Shown: positions 35,105-49,193, counted from the first letter of the stretch. The stretch: DNA of 64,000 bases from Persicaria tinctoria (GCA_037127255.1 JBANSL010000013.1:16264688-16328687), one strand, 5' to 3'. The notes: generated from the sequence alone by a model not told the origin. Made by a program: numbers and translations.

Positions 35105-38100
35105 AAACACATTAGAGAGAAGTAACAATCCAACACTTCTTGGAAAGCTCGATCGTCATCTTCTCACGATATGCTTGAACATGGTCGTCATGGAATGCAT
35201 ATATATCTCCACCGAAAGCTAACTCTTCAATGGCTTTGAGGGTGAATATACCACATCTACCCCTAAAAACCAATGTAAAGATAATCAAAAAGCATGATCA
35301 GTAACAACGAATAAAAATCAGATTATAACAATAAAAGGTTATATGACTTTATCAAAGAAGGAATGGACATACCTATCACTGTTTTGAGGAAGATCACATA
35401 ATCTCTCGATTTTAAAAGGAGACTCAAGGCTTTCCCCCATTTGTGAAAAGCGGCCTGATTCTTTCAAAAGCACAAGAAGCATACAACAAAGTGGATCCAA
35501 ATGTGTCTGCAACTGCTCCTCAGCTAGTGTAAAAGAAAGATACTAGAGTCACACACATTCACCTTCCCTTGGCCCAAGTCAATCTCCAATGCCACCCAGT
35601 GTTTATTTTGGATGTTGAAAGGTGCATACACAGTGGTTGTAACCCAAGATTTCCCACAGAATTTTGGCAACATCCCATCAACATAATGGAAAAAAGTAGA
35701 GGCAAAAGACACTTTTCCCAACTTAAACTGCTTAAAAAAACTCTGGATGCATGAACTTTGCAGACCACACCCAATCCATTATCACAATCCCACTGTATTT
35801 CTCACCATTGTCAGCAACATACTTCCTAAAGTGAGACAAGGCCTCTCCGGCCTAGATGCTAAACACACATAAATAATGATGACAGTTAAAATATATGTCA
35901 ATAGATAAGAAGAAGAAAAACATGGAAAATGATATAATACAAGGGACTTACATCATCACGAAGCCACTGGTGCTTCCCAACAAGTTTAGAGAAGAAGGCC
36001 TTGTCCATCAGAACCTCATTACCTTGAATCCGAGGACAATGATCCCTACACACACAAAGACACAACAATTAAATAATAAAACCATATCAAGGCAATAAAA
36101 AAAACAAATTAAAGAATAAACACTATAAATAATGAATCAGTATAAAGTATGATAAAAACAGAGAATAAAAATACTTTAAAATATAAGAAAAGAGAACCAC
36201 TTACTCATCAGAATTGCTCCAATCATAAAAGTGTTTCTGATCATCCAATTTGAAATACGAATATTTAGGCCTCCTAAGCATTGCACGCTTCTTCAAACCT
36301 CGAGTGTAGGGAGACCCCAACGAAGCAGCAACTCTGCCAGCCCGAGTAGATCTTCTATTTGGAACAACTAAGGCCTTAGACTTAGGAGATTTTTTAATCG
36401 AGGGAAGATCAGAGGACAATGGGGAGGGAGAGTTTTGTGGGGTAGGATCAGGAGTAGGGACAATATGGCGGAAAAGATGCTCGTGCTCGGACGGCTGAGA
36501 ACAATTATCTCTAATACCCCTTAAGTCAAGCTGAAGAGATGCATCAATGTCAGCAAAATTCACAAGAGGAGAGTTCATGGAAGCAGCCTGGTTGGACTCG
36601 ATCTTTGCAAGGATGACATCAATCTTGGATTCGAGGGAATCAAACTTAGAATGAAGGGAATCAAACTTAGAATGTAGAGAATCAAAGTTTGATTAGATAA
36701 AATCAAACTTAAATGACATGGTAGTAACCGCTGATTTCACCGTCATAACTCTCGCGCTCAGCACGTATAACAGAGTCGACAATCAACGCCAAATGTTGTC
36801 TAATGCGGGTTAGACAATCTGTCTTCGGAGGGGTGATGCTAGCATTGCCAACACCCGTGTCCTTATCAGCAACGGGCACTTCAGCTCTTTTCTTGGGCAC
36901 ATGTGCAGTTTCTTTCGCTGGAACGCCTTCATATGACCCACCAACACCAGTACAAGCCTTCTCCTTGAACTTAGCAGAAGCAGTTGTGTGCTTAAGACTA
37001 AGTTTCGAACTGTGACAAGATACCTTTGCAAGAGACACATGCGGGACAGATTTCTCTTCATCAGAAAAAAGTATGGATCCTCTGTCATCAACAACATGTT
37101 TCTTCTGTTGTCGGTTAGAAAAAACGGAAGGAGACACATAACTCTTCCGCTTCCTAGATGGACTCGGCAACTGAAGAACTACATCAAGAGACACGGCCTT
37201 AGAGCGTGTACGTGCAGCTACAAACTGAGGAGATAGAGCAACAACTTTCTGAATTGTAGACGGCACCACTTGATCGAAAAGCCCAGGAGAGGGAATAATC
37301 TATTGAGTGACCTCAGTGATGGGTGCTACTGCTGGGGTGGGTGCCCTTCCAGAAGCTTTTTGCATGTGTCAACCAATCAAGGTATGCATCAACAATATTT
37401 GAGTCCTTTTTTTTAGCAGATAAACACAGCAAAGGACAGTCCAAATACTCGCCATAAGTGAGATAAATCGTGTCCTTTGGTTAAAAACAGAAAAGAAAAG
37501 TGTCACCATGACATACTAAACAACATAATCAAAATAAGATATAAGAAACAAATAAAAAACAGATAGGTAAACAAAATAAAACTGGAAAACAAAAAAAAAG
37601 GTAAAAAAAATACCATGCGAATCTTAGCAAACTCAATCTAAATATGACGAGCAGTGATAGGCTTAGAAGATGTCAAAGTCCATTTCAGGAAAGACTTATC
37701 CATATCATCAGCCACATAGTTACAGTTAATGATTTGTGGGATCTTGGGAAAAACCTCCAAGATCCAAACCTAGTATAAAAACAACATAAAAAAAACAAAT
37801 GTAAGACAACTTATAAACAATAAAAAACACATACATTAATTTAAGAAAAATAAATATATGAACAAAGATTGACAAGGGGGAAAACCTGCAAAGCGAGTGG
37901 AAAGTCTAACAGATTATAGTCAGACCTTGCCTTGGGGACGTTTGCCTTACCAGACTTCTTGGGAGTCTTCTTAGAAAGCTTAGCCAGTTTACGTGCAGAG
38001 AGACGATTGACCTTCATCAAAGATGTGATAGTTTCTACATACACTAATCTACCTAATGGATAATCATTTAAACGATTAATATCAGAAGCAAGTGACACAA

Positions 38101-38443
38101 CCTGATCCTTAACAAACCGATCACTATGAGGTAACAAAACTCCATTAATTATCAATACATACGCAATAAGCAACTTCTTTGGTGAATTTTTGGGTGTTTC
38201 ACAGAAAAGATCCACTAAATCATCATACTTGATTTGATCTACACCCAAAACGGATTTGATATCAAGAGAAGGGATGTCAACAGGGTGATCAGAGTAACAT
38301 TTCAAACCAGTTACCGCTGCAAACTCGGACATTGAAAACTTACAAGGGTGGGATGATTCCAACTTAAACCACATTTCCCTAATTTTTGAAGTTTTAACTT
38401 CATTAATCATGGAATGATTCACAAGTTGTTGGACAAATTTCAT
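35105..38443 (-). pseudogene. DUF1985/Ulp1-like cysteine protease gene in MULE
   Basis: A captured gene related to SUMO/ubiquitin-like proteases (peptidase family C48). Minus-strand order: a DUF1985 region (38443-37841, with HPCKFSMSEFAAVTGLKC and FCETPKNSPKKLLIAYVLI); a KPITARHI exon ending at about 37613 with an internal TAG; a basic linker (37269-36709); a heptad repeat (about 36713-36595); a linker rich in Ser/Pro ending KYSYFKLDDQKHFYDW (to 36201); and the C48 core. In the core, HWVALEIDLGQGKVNVCDS gives His and Asp (about 35545-35601), and RCGIFTLKAIEELAFGG near 35240 gives Cys, so all three catalytic residues remain. Frameshifts and stops break it. Exon borders are not resolved. Confidence 0.8.
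36637..36713 (-). repeat. 21-bp tandem repeat coding a heptad coiled coil
   Basis: Read on the minus strand the units give SKFDSLH, SKFDSLH, SKFDSLE and then SKIDVIL, a seven-residue pattern with hydrophobic F/I and L positions. The most upstream units contain a stop. It sits between the linker and the protease part of the captured gene. Confidence 0.75.
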
Positions 38444-39218
38444 CTTATGGCCAAACCATATAACACGCCACAGAAAAGAAGTTGATAAAGAAGATCAAGT
38501 AGACGCAAACAACTCTTTTTCTATAACAGAAATCACAACAACTCGGGGGTAAGGATTATACTTCTCATGGAAACCATCACGATCTTGATGAATATACTCA
38601 AATACCTACATACAACAAACAAATATTCAAATGCAAATAAAAAGATAAGCAACATTTAACATGGAAATACACCAAAAGGGGGAAAAGGCAGAGAAGTGAC
38701 AAACCAGACAAGGCAATTCCTCATTGTCATCACTGGCAGTAAGCAGGAGAGCTGAAAAAAACATTAAGGATGACAAAAAATAAGCAAATGAAAAAGAATT
38801 CAAATGAGGATATCAGTTCATTCAAAATGCCTAAAAAACGTGACCTAACTGGAAGCAAAGAAATGACAACATCAACAAAGCAGTGAAACAAGATGTCAAT
38901 AAAGAAATGAAATAAGATGTCAACAAAGGAGGAAACCATAAAAGGATGACAACAAATTAAAAGAAATAACAAATGGCTCACCTAATTCCAAACAACATCG
39001 ACAAATGATGACAACAAAAAATGAAAAAATGGGAACATTGACATCAAACATCAATGATGTCATCAGTTAATTCAACATGCACAAAAAGGGAACAACACAA
39101 AGACAACTAGATGGAACCAAATGAATTCAAAGAAAAAAGATGGCAAAGTATGACAAAATCAAAGGATGCCAACAAAAGGTAATTTTAATAGAGATTCCAA
39201 ACAAAAACGACACCAAAA

Positions 39219-39315
<97 letters not shown>

Positions 39316-40077
39316 CACACAATAGTGCAGTATAATGCAACAAATGTACAATATGAAGACATAAACAACAACAAAATGGAATCAATTACACAAAATTAAA
39401 GAATTAAAACAGCTATCAACTACCCCCTAAGTTATCCCTAAACAACGAAGCAACAAAAAGAATAAACAACAATGTCTACTGAAACGGCCATAGCTAAGTT
39501 AAATCAAGAAGATTGTAGACTACTAAATGTCATCAACCACAAAGAATGAACCATAATGTACAAGATCTAGCCACATAGCTCAACCAATTTCAAAACCCTA
39601 AAACAGAATAACAACCAAAAATACTCAAAAACAAAAAAATCAACACAAAAACGAATACACAATAGGAATACACGGTAGGACCGAACGAAAATCACATAAA
39701 AACATGGAGACATACCTGAAGAACCTTCCATCTGACAACAAATTCGGGAAAATCACAAAAAAAAAGAAGAGCAATAGCACAAAACGACTACGATGCCAGA
39801 AAAGGAAGAAGGCGAAGAGTAAATAAGCACCAGAGGACAGATGGAAGAAGCAAAAGAGGAACATGCCAGAGAATGGAAGGAGATGAATCGATGAAGAAGA
39901 CGAAATCGCCAGCTGAAGACGATGAAGGCGACGCGAGACAATCTGAGAGAGGAGAGAGTAAAGGGGCACAAAGACTTAAAAAAACATTGAATAAGTGTTA
40001 GCATGACTAATTAAATAAGTTAGGGTGTTAATTACCTAATTTAATTAGCAAAGGGTGATATTTTACCAAAATTTCTC
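38444..40077. other. Right part of the MULE, upstream of the ULP gene
   Basis: Leader and promoter side of the minus-strand ULP gene. 38730-39000 is rich in GACAACAAAGAAATGACAAC-like words. 39640-39970 has open minus-strand frames that are Ser/Phe-rich and without known domains. The last 100 bases form the right terminal inverted repeat. Confidence 0.5.
39221..39321. repeat. Compound (AT)42(AC)7 microsatellite
   Basis: AT dinucleotides from 39221 to 39304 are followed by AGACACACACACACACAC. Unlike the AT tracts at 11.6 and 54.8 kb, nothing is inserted here. Confidence 0.95.
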
Positions 40078-40087
40078 TATATTTGTT

Positions 40088-40118
40088 CCCTTTTATTTTT
40101 ATCCATTTACTAACCATC
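40088..40118. repeat. Repeat X, right end of copy 1
   Basis: CCCTTTTATTTTTATCCATTTACTAACC matches 55769-55797 and completes the copy interrupted by the MULE. Confidence 0.8.
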
Positions 40119-40754
40119 TATATCTAATATCTAATATAATACTAAAGCAAATGTTGATGATGCCACTTAGCGACTTTTGCTTACAAATAGGCTTACGTGC
40201 CAACTTCTAGTGAATCGTGGTCCCACATTTATAATTAATTAATTTTTACTAATTAAATTAATTATTTATTTATCCAAAATATTTATTTTGAAAAGTTGTT
40301 ATGAACCTTCCAAAATACAAATTTGTAAAAACCTTTATTATCTTTTATTTATAAAATTTTTATTTTAATTACCGGTAATTATTGTTCCACTAAAAGATAA
40401 AGGTTGTGTAGTTATTATTATTATTATTTTATTATAATTCTTGTTGTTGTCGTCAACATATTTAATTATAACAAATCAATATAGTAATATTCAATTAAAA
40501 TCATCTTGCTAATAGTTTCAATAATTTATTATTAGTTCTTTTGACTTACTCATGGTTTTTATCTCACTATTTGTAATGGTTCATATTTTCTAAATTGACT
40601 CCTACAAATTTAATTACTCCATGACTCCTACAAATTTAATTAATGTATGGTCTTCCTCTATTTAATTTGTTTTTCCTTTTTTCATCTTCATTTTTTAAAA
40701 TTTTGTTTACTAGTTAACAATTGATCGATATTTTTAATGTACATATATATAACA

Positions 40755-43700
40755 TGTAAAAGCTCGGATTTTTAAATCCCAAGTCCTCGGAAAAAGAAAA
40801 TCAAAATGAAATTTAAAGCAGAATTTAGCGGAAAAAATTTCTAGCTCGAACTTTGATTTCGTAAAATGGATTTCCAACCTAATTAAAATTTTGAAAGTTA
40901 ATTTAAAATGGTAAACTTGATTCCCGGATTTTAAAATTCTAACTAATCGAAAGAGCGGGTTTCGGAAACTAGCTTTTGGAAATTCAAATTCTCGATTTGT
41001 GAACTACAATTCTTGTTTCTTTCTCTCATCTTTATCCAAAGCTCAACTAAATGATTCCTTTGTGATGTTTAAATGGGTGAAATTTCCTACCTAGTTTCCC
41101 TATGCCTATCAAGTCACAACACCTACGAAATGGCTTTGTTTTCTTTCTTTTTCTCACTCCAAACTTGCTCCTCCATATATGGCAATAGTCAAGCTTGCTT
41201 TCCCCTATGCTGCATCCCAAATCAGACCCATTCCAAGCAATTAAAATCTTATTATGTGTTCATTCACATCCACCACAAACAAGAAGACCCAAACACCCCC
41301 CTTAAGGTCTCTTCCTCCTCCATTCCACTCCCTTGCCATGAGAACCTCCTCCACTGTCCAGCCTCTGTCACCACATTTTTGAACCACCATTCCACCACCA
41401 CATCGCCACCACAGCCACCTTCCCCGATCACCACCACTGGAACCGCAGCCCCCACCCACACTCTTCCCTGTTTTGCCGAGAGGAGCACCCAAGCTCCACC
41501 ACTCCTCCCCCCTTCCAACCAATGCGCCACTAGCAGGAGCCCCCGCCTCCCTCGACGCCACAAGAAGCAGAAGCAGCAGCCGCCGGAGAGACCCGGAGAT
41601 CGAGCACCGCCCCCTTCAACCTTCTTCCCCTGTTCCCGATTTCGAATGGTAATGACCTCCTTTCTCGCTCCTTTCCTCTCCTTCCACCTCCTAGTAGCAC
41701 AAAGATGGAACTTTACACTCCTATCTCCCTTCCCAGTTCAGGAGCAGTGTGTTTCCGACTCCGACGAGCCCCGAGCGGCTCCAATCGAACCTCCGACAAC
41801 CTCGATCTCTCGGTGAGCATCCCTAGCCTCACTTTAACTCCTTTTACCCGAGTTTCTGTGTGCTTTTGTCCTATTCTCATTTCTCTAATCGAAATGACCG
41901 GAGAGTGAGAGAGGGAGCGCCGGAGAGAGAGAGCGGGATCGCCGGAGAGCGAATGGTGAGAACGAGATCGAGAGAGTGAAGGTGAGAGCGCGAGCTGTGC
42001 GAGAGTGCGAGGGTGTGGGAGGAGCGAGTATTTGAAACGAGGATGCCGGAGTGAGGAAGGGAGCCGACGCCGGCGTGCTCTTCTCCTTCGAACAACAGCG
42101 TCTGAGGAACGGAGGAGGAAGAAGAAGCATGTGGGTTCCAGCTCGTGTCCACGTCAGCCCTGAGCCCCTTACCTTTTCCTTCTGAATTCGAAAACAGAAA
42201 AAGAGAATGGGTTGGGCTGGGCTAGAGTTAAGGGTTATGTGAAGGTTGGGCCTATTTTAAATTCTGAAAGTATAAAATACTTGGGCCTATTTTTGCCTAT
42301 CAAATCTGATTTTGGGTAATTCTTTAACAAAAGGTTCGGTTTTGGTCAATAAAATTAATTAAAGGGCGGTTTTGATAATTTATAAAAATAAGGAGGATCG
42401 GTATTAGATTTTATAAATACAAAGTCGGTTTTTAGTAATTTAGAAAGGGATGATTTTATTAAATGAAAAATGGTAGGAGTTTTAAGGGATGGGAAATATT
42501 TTATAAAGGAAAATGGTATTTGAAATATTATATTATATTGTGTGAGATTTAAAATATAAAATATTATTCTTGAGATTTAAAAATATAATATTATGGTGAT
42601 TTAAAAATATGATATTAGGAGACTTGGATTTTAGAAAAAAAGAATTTGATGAACATTTTCCAAGGTCGGAAATTCTAACTAGTCGATTCGGATTTTAAAG
42701 CGGTTTCGGGACTAACTCGGAAATTATGTGGTCGATGACTAACTAGCATGCTTGATGTGAATGATTGACTAATATCATGATTGGTGTGTACTAATGGCAT
42801 GATTGATTGACTAATGGCATGATGAAGTGTTAGACTTGTGTATCGTTAATTTATGCTTTCGAGATATGATGGACTTGATATCTGTGATATGCGGATTATT
42901 ATTGCGGATATATTGTGGCGAATACATGAATGTGGCTGAATGGAATGATGAAGGATGATATGGTCTTGTAGAATGTGGCAATATGATGAATGGTTGAACT
43001 TGACGGAACGATGATTGCGATATGGTTGCTATTCTCGTTGAATGATATGCTTGAGTGCTTGGATGATTAGACGTAGACTTATATATGTGTTCTTATATGT
43101 ATCTAGGTGATCTTTAATCTATCTTAATGCTTGCCTTGCTGTTCTGCACCGCCAGGTGAGTTCCTATATGAGCTCACTCAGATTCGAAAAGAGATCTCCC
43201 TTCTTGTAGCCATGTGCATACTAGGTGCTTGCATTCATAACAAAGCATGCCATGTAGTATCCTGCTAGGATTGCACTCATGATTGAGCATTCGTTTACTC
43301 ATTGCTTTTGTAAACAGAACGGCCGTTATCTGTGAAGTAACTAGAGTCGTTGCTAGGGTTATAGGACGACCTAGTCTCATTGGGTCCCGTCCTGAGTCAA
43401 TCGAGTTATGAACTTCCTTATATTATGAGATGCATGCGGGCTTTATTGTGGATATGGGTTGGGCATGCGTGCCACCCGATTATATGGAATGCATGCACGA
43501 GCTGGCCAGTCTCCGCCCTATCGGAAGGGGGTGGAGGTAGGAGAGGGATATACCACTTGGTATTCGGTGCTAAGGCCTTATTATATTTATGCACTTGATC
43601 TTAGGGCCATGCTAGTGTGTTAATATTCCGCCTTGCATCTAGAAGCATCTTTATTAGGACTAGCGTGTGTATATGTCTACTTGTTTGGGATTATATTGCG

Positions 43701-44141
43701 TAGGGCTTCGATCTGACACCGCCCCGCATACATTTTTTTTTAGGTTTGTTTTGCAGCATGATTATTCCTTGTTTCCGTGACGTGGGAACTCTCTTGGGAG
43801 ATCTCAAAGAAATGGTTTAACTCCACTAACATTGTATATTAAATTTCGATAAATACGCTTGTCGATTTGGTTTTGACTCGGCTCTGCCATGTCACCCTCT
43901 TGTATTACACCTTGATTCTACTATTTGCATGACTGTTGGTTTTCCACGCTTAGACTTATGACAGGTACAGGGGACTTCCCCGGGGATTCCAACGATCCCT
44001 TCGAATTTTGGGTATGAAATCCCACTTTAAAATGTTAGAATAGAATTTCAAACCTTCAACCTGTACTCGGGGCACAAGATCCTAACGAGGGGTTTCATCC
44101 CTCGAAACGTAACCCGGAAATCATAATCCCGGGCCGTTACA
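40755..44141 (+). repeat. LARD 5' LTR
   Basis: Starts TGTAAAAGCTCGGATTTTT and ends GGGCCGTTACA. It includes a CT-rich then GA-rich tract (41280-41990) with open but overlapping frames, which are LTR sequence and not genes, since they recur in the other LTR with changes. By eye, about 19 substitutions separate the first kilobase from the other LTR. Confidence 0.95.
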
Positions 44142-44145
44142 AAGA

Positions 44146-44157
44146 TGGTATCAGAGC
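44146..44157 (+). promoter_or_regulatory. Primer-binding site, initiator tRNA-Met type
   Basis: TGGTATCAGAGC four bases after the 5' LTR end. It is complementary to the 3' end of plant initiator methionine tRNA, the usual primer for plant LTR elements. Confidence 0.9.
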
Positions 44158-47100
44158 GAGGTTATGCAAACCGAGTATGATAGATTGAAGTGGTTTTGAA
44201 AGTGGCCCACGGTTTTCAAATGGTTTTTCAAAATGTTTTAGAAAGGGCAAAATGAATTTAATATGGCTAACTCAAATGGACTAAATATGAAATTGACTTA
44301 ATAAATCTGGTAATCAAACAAAGGGAAACAAAGGGGTAGTGAAGGCGCTAGACCATCCCTATTGGATGTAGTTGGGAACGGGTAGGCAAAATATAGCTTG
44401 ATCTTTATAGATAGGCCTACAAGACTCTAAGGCTTTGCGTCGTAGTGGCTGGAATGGCGAGTTAGGTAGAGATCGTGAGGTTTTGCCCCTCCGGTTATTG
44501 ATTGTTCTGAGTTGAGTGTTGTTTGCTTAAATTGGAGACCTGGTTGATATTTTGATTATGAATCATGTATTGAATAACTGTGCAAACGGGATAGTGAGAG
44601 AATACCTTGTTCTTATGTCATTGGAACTCATGTCTTGTCGGAATAACTCTTCCATAATTCAAACCCCTGATGATTCTGACTCCGTCAACCTTCCCACCAA
44701 AACATTTAGGCATGTTAGGAAGGGTCGAAGAGCATCCGCCCTCCCTGTTTCGAGTCCTATTTTGTATCCCATCATCAATGCTTCTATCGAGTCTTGTACC
44801 TTAGATTGGTGTCTTTCACGAGAAAATTAGGTTGGTCAACTAAATACCTACGAAAATTGTGTCGGATGTGAGGAATTACAAGAGTATGTTGGTGTGGGTG
44901 ACGATCGTAGTAGATCGAGTTAGAAGTGAGTTACCTCAGGGGGGTCACCCCTTTCGATCCTTGTAATGGTCATCGTGTCTTCTTACCGCAAGAGTCTAAA
45001 CACGAGTTCTGCCCCCACCTCTTGGAAACTACGTGAACGTCCTTGTGTCCTACCGAGCGAGTCATACTAGCGTCCCACGGGAAAACGGGGTAACGAGTCG
45101 ATGATTGCCCTTAAAGGATTCTATCCGGTTATAATAGTGGTCCCCTTGTGATTGCGTGACATAGTATATTGACGTATTTCAGCATGACTTGCCTGATAAC
45201 TTGGATGGTTACTATTAGGAGGAGATGTATGTGCCATATGTATGGAACTTCCATGATTTTACCTTCCCATGAACTAGGTCCATGATAGTGTGATCAACCC
45301 TCGTGTGTCTCATATATGAGATGACTATTCTAGCATGTCGAGTTAATTTAATTAGACCATGTTGATTGTGTACATGTTTAATGAGTGTTTCAAGTACCAT
45401 GTAGGACGTATCGCTTCTAATTATAGGCTCTCCCATGATTGTGTTCCATACTTGTCTTGTTATACGAACATGGTTGTATCTAATGTGATCGTTGCTATGC
45501 CCAAATGAATTAACCATATCCCCTGACACGATTATTAGAGTGCATCTTAACATGCTTACCTAGAACCCACCTTGTTTTGACATGCTTATGTGTACACTTA
45601 AAGTGAGTAATGAATTATACATGTGATATCCTATAATGCTCGCTATATAATATATAACTTATGTTGCGTATGTCTAGTGTCGGTTCGTGCATACACGATC
45701 TTAATATGTCAAGCATGATTAGTACATGAGATGATAAGTTTTAGCCTGTTCCGCGTGCATGTAAAGTTGATTATGTGAACATGTTATGAATGCATAGGAC
45801 GCTATTCCTGTTAATAGGTACATGTACATGTTAGTGTGGAATAATATGATTGAGATATTTCGTGATTGCTATGTGGTTTCTTGCCGCGCTTGTAACCTCA
45901 TAGAATACCCTAAGGGCATTGTTGTAACTCTCGGGTTCGCGTCTTGTCTTGAGTCTCCTATCTATGTCTGAATCCTTAAGGAAGTCGTGTTGTCCTCCTT
46001 TGCCCTCCCCTACCTCCGTGACTTATAACCCCTCGTGATCCCCTTGATGGACGTCGACATAGAAGAGAAAACGAACGATTGAATTGCGTCAGAGTGGTGC
46101 AACAGAAACGTGGTGGGCCCATGACCCATGGACCCTAGGATCGACGTCACCAAAGGACGGACGCCTTTCTAAGATGGTGGTTGCGGACGTAATCCTCCTA
46201 GATAACTCAAGGAATGATGTTCTTCATCCGAATTGCGACCTCTCCTGTTCGAAACGGAATCGGTGCTGTGCGATAGGTTTGGAACTGACTAAATGGATGT
46301 GTGATGATGAATGTGTTGGAGTGGTAGTAAATGATTGCCTGACTAAATTGTGTTTGTGATGACGTGCATTTATGCTTGAGTGTACTAACTTGCTAGTAAA
46401 TAGAGTATGGGATATATATGAGGTGGTGTATTCTTCTTGGGAATGAGTCGAGTGTTTTCTTGGTGAGATGGGTCGGAAAGTTGCAGGTAGATTAGAGCCT
46501 TCGAGTTGGGTCATTGGTTGTGCAAGATGGAGTGCAAGAAGGATGTGTTAGCTTGGGTAGAGTCAAGTGAGTTAGGACTTGTCGGAGATAGCGGTCAGTG
46601 AATATATTTGAGCTTCCAGGTAGGTCTTAGGTGAGGAGTGGAGTAGCATGGCGAGATTTTGAGGAAGAGGTCCTAGCTAGAAGTGTCGGTAGGTAGTGGG
46701 TGCAAGTATAGGTGGTTAGTGTAGTTCTAGAGGTGGATGAGTGAGCTAGGAATGGATCGAATGGATTCTCGAGGGGATGTGTTGATAGACGGGTTAGTGT
46801 GCCAAAAGAGTGTCTAGATAGTCTAGGAGCGAATCATGAGCGGCGTCAAGGATGATCGGTTAAGGAAGGTCTAAGGAATCATAGAATTCGGGACTAGAAT
46901 ATATGTGTTGTGATTGAGAGCGATTTGATAAAGGATGAGGTTGAGGAATCGCTAAGGATGAGTAGTATAAGGTTTCTTGATAAATCGTCGATCTTGGGGA
47001 TTTGATTGTTCGTATCAGGACTGTATGTGCGATGAGTATTTGTGGTTGTTTAGGTAGGATTGGCAATGCTTGGCGAAGTTGTGAGTGGAGGATTTTAGAT

Positions 47101-49181
47101 GCGTGGTTGGAGGATTTTAGCATAGGGAAAGAATCGAGATTGATGTGTGGAAATTGTTTGACTGTGGAGGTATTTGAGGATGTAAGATGAACCTTCGAGG
47201 AAAGGCTGGTAACTAGGCGAGAATGTCGTTGAGGTTGCTTGTAGGACTTATTGCTCGAGGTTTGAGGTAGAGAGATTCTGAGTATGGATTTGGGGACTAG
47301 GCAAAGCGAAAAGGTATTAGGAACGTTAGAGGATGCAAGATTTTAGGAGGTTGGCAAAATGGCGGTACTTGGGAAACTCGGATGAGGACGATTTTGGGAT
47401 TCTGCGGAAATGATGATCGGTAAAAGAGGGCTTTAGATGGTAAGGTTTCATGGTTAAGAAGTAGGAGCTTGAGGCAATTTAGGAATATGAAGAGATGAGG
47501 AACTAGAGTAGGGTGACTTGAGGATTTCGAATGGTTAAGGTTTAGTAAGATTTGGAATGAGAAAATTTGGGAATATGCGGATATGAGTGGGTTCTTAGAG
47601 GTGGATGGCTAATGAGAGTGATTATTGGTGCGGGAAGTGTGATCAGATTACCAAGGTGATTCGAGATGTCTCTTTGGAATAATGGTCAGATGAAGTCTTC
47701 AGGGTCTGAGAAGAGTAACCGAGATTATTAAGGAGCATCTAGATTGATCGTGAAAGCGGCTCAGTTGAGGACTTGAGATTTCTCTTAAATGGTAAAGATG
47801 GGACTAGCAGGGAACCCCTAGGAGGAGGGTATGCTTTATAGAGAGTCTTGGTAGTTGGTTGAGTTGTTAAGCTTGTCGAAATAAGGGAATTGTGTGATTG
47901 GGAACCCCGAGATATGGTTTTAGGTGGTCGAGTAGGATTTGAGGTCAGGATGTCGAAGTAGGCTGGTTCTTAGATGGCTTGATGGCATGGGAGTTGGGAT
48001 ATCTAGTAGTTGGATTGGGTATTTGGCCGTGATTGCGGATAGTTATGAGGCTAGAGAGTTTGTATATAAGTGGGATGCAATGGTATTTAGAACTAGAATC
48101 GAATTTGAGTTGGTTGGCCTAGGTGAGGTTAATCTTGTCTTGAGAATTGTTGATGATGAGTGTCGATCGTGTTCTAATGTGGTTGGTAATTATAAGCATG
48201 TTTTCTCGAGGATGTAGCTTATGGTTATGCGATACTTGGGACCGAGTGATGTGAAAGTTCTATGTTATAGATGATGTTGAGTCTCTGATGTGTTCCATAG
48301 GCGATAGTGAATTGTTAGTACTAACATAGTTACCCCTGAACTCGAGGAAATGCTGGTGTGCGGAGGTACTTGATGCCTTTAAATGTGATGATGATCCTTG
48401 GTAGTTAATATATGATCTGATTATATGATTGATATGATGTGCAACCTCTGTGATGTGATGAGCCCTACTATGTATGATACTATGCTAGATCTGTTATAGT
48501 ACGTAACTATCTTTGACATGAGTATGATCTGTTTATGAATGTGTGATACGATTTCTATGATGTACCACTATGTTATATGATGCCTTGAATTGGAACTGCT
48601 AGGATGATAGGACCGAATTGATGAATTTGATTATGACTTGGAACCTAGGAAGGAAATATGGGATTAGCCTTAGAGGTGGATGATTCCACCTCTTGAGATT
48701 TGGAATTTGCTTGACTAACGTCGAATTTAAGGGATTTGAACGGTGTTTAAAAATGACTAACTTGGATTTGAGAAATCGAACGCGATCGAGAATTTCAATG
48801 ATTTTGAGACAAATCCTTTTCGAACTGAGGACTCCTTTTGAAACTTTTCGACCCGAGTTGCATTATTACGCCCCACGAAGTGGATACAAACATTTTATAG
48901 GGGCCCTTATAAATTGTTTGCTAAGACCTAGTGGAGATGCAATGATGCTTTTCGAGTTATGATAACCGAGAAGTCGGGGTAAGGATGTGGTAAGGGCCCA
49001 TATCACACTCTCGCTACGACCTATCGGGGATATTATGATCATGACGACGATGCTGTGAGAATCTCATAGGGGCCCTTATGAGGCACTTACGGGATCGATG
49101 GAATGGTCCTTGGACTCACCTATTTCAAACATCATCTCCTCCATTGTTTTGGTTTTAGTCTCGAGGACGAGACTTGTTTTT

Positions 49182-49193
49182 AGAGGTGGATGA
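49182..49193 (+). promoter_or_regulatory. Polypurine tract of the LARD
   Basis: AGAGGTGGATGA directly before the TGTAAAAG start of the 3' LTR. Confidence 0.7.

Larger units (their letters stand above)
31159..40077. mobile_element. Mutator-like element with ULP gene, KAONASHI type
   Basis: 8.9 kb. The left end starts GGGAAATTTTGGTA; the right end, read on the minus strand, starts GAGAAATTTTGGTA. About 90 further bases align imperfectly, including a CACCC and a TTAATTAG block. Flanks TATATTTTT (31150-31158) and TATATTTGT (40078-40086) form a 9-bp duplication with one mismatch, as MULEs make. It carries a MURA-type transposase on the plus strand and a converging DUF1985/Ulp1-protease gene on the minus strand. 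This is the gene content of KAONASHI MULEs known from Arabidopsis. Stops and frameshifts in both genes suggest it is no longer autonomous. Confidence 0.88.
44142..49193 (+). other. LARD internal region, non-coding
   Basis: Primer site TGGTATCAGAGC at 44146-44157. The rest has only short frames (for example 44552-44830, 45215-45553, 46084-46359, 47939-48217) without known motifs. The stretch 46400-48000 is notably G/A-rich with many GTGGTTAG and GAGGAT words. Close to the end, TCGAGGACGAGACTTGTTTTTAGAGGTGGATGA resembles the 3' region of Gypsy elements, with the purine tract AGAGGTGGATGA at 49182-49193. Confidence 0.75.

Noticed and set aside
39127..39385. Frames with YIYIYIYI repeats
   Set aside because: Translation of the (AT)n microsatellite.
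41073..41816. Long plus-strand frame (247 codons) with overlapping minus-strand frames
   Set aside because: It lies in the CT-rich part of the LARD 5' LTR and its copy in the 3' LTR is broken by an indel at about 49740. It has no known domain, so it is LTR sequence.
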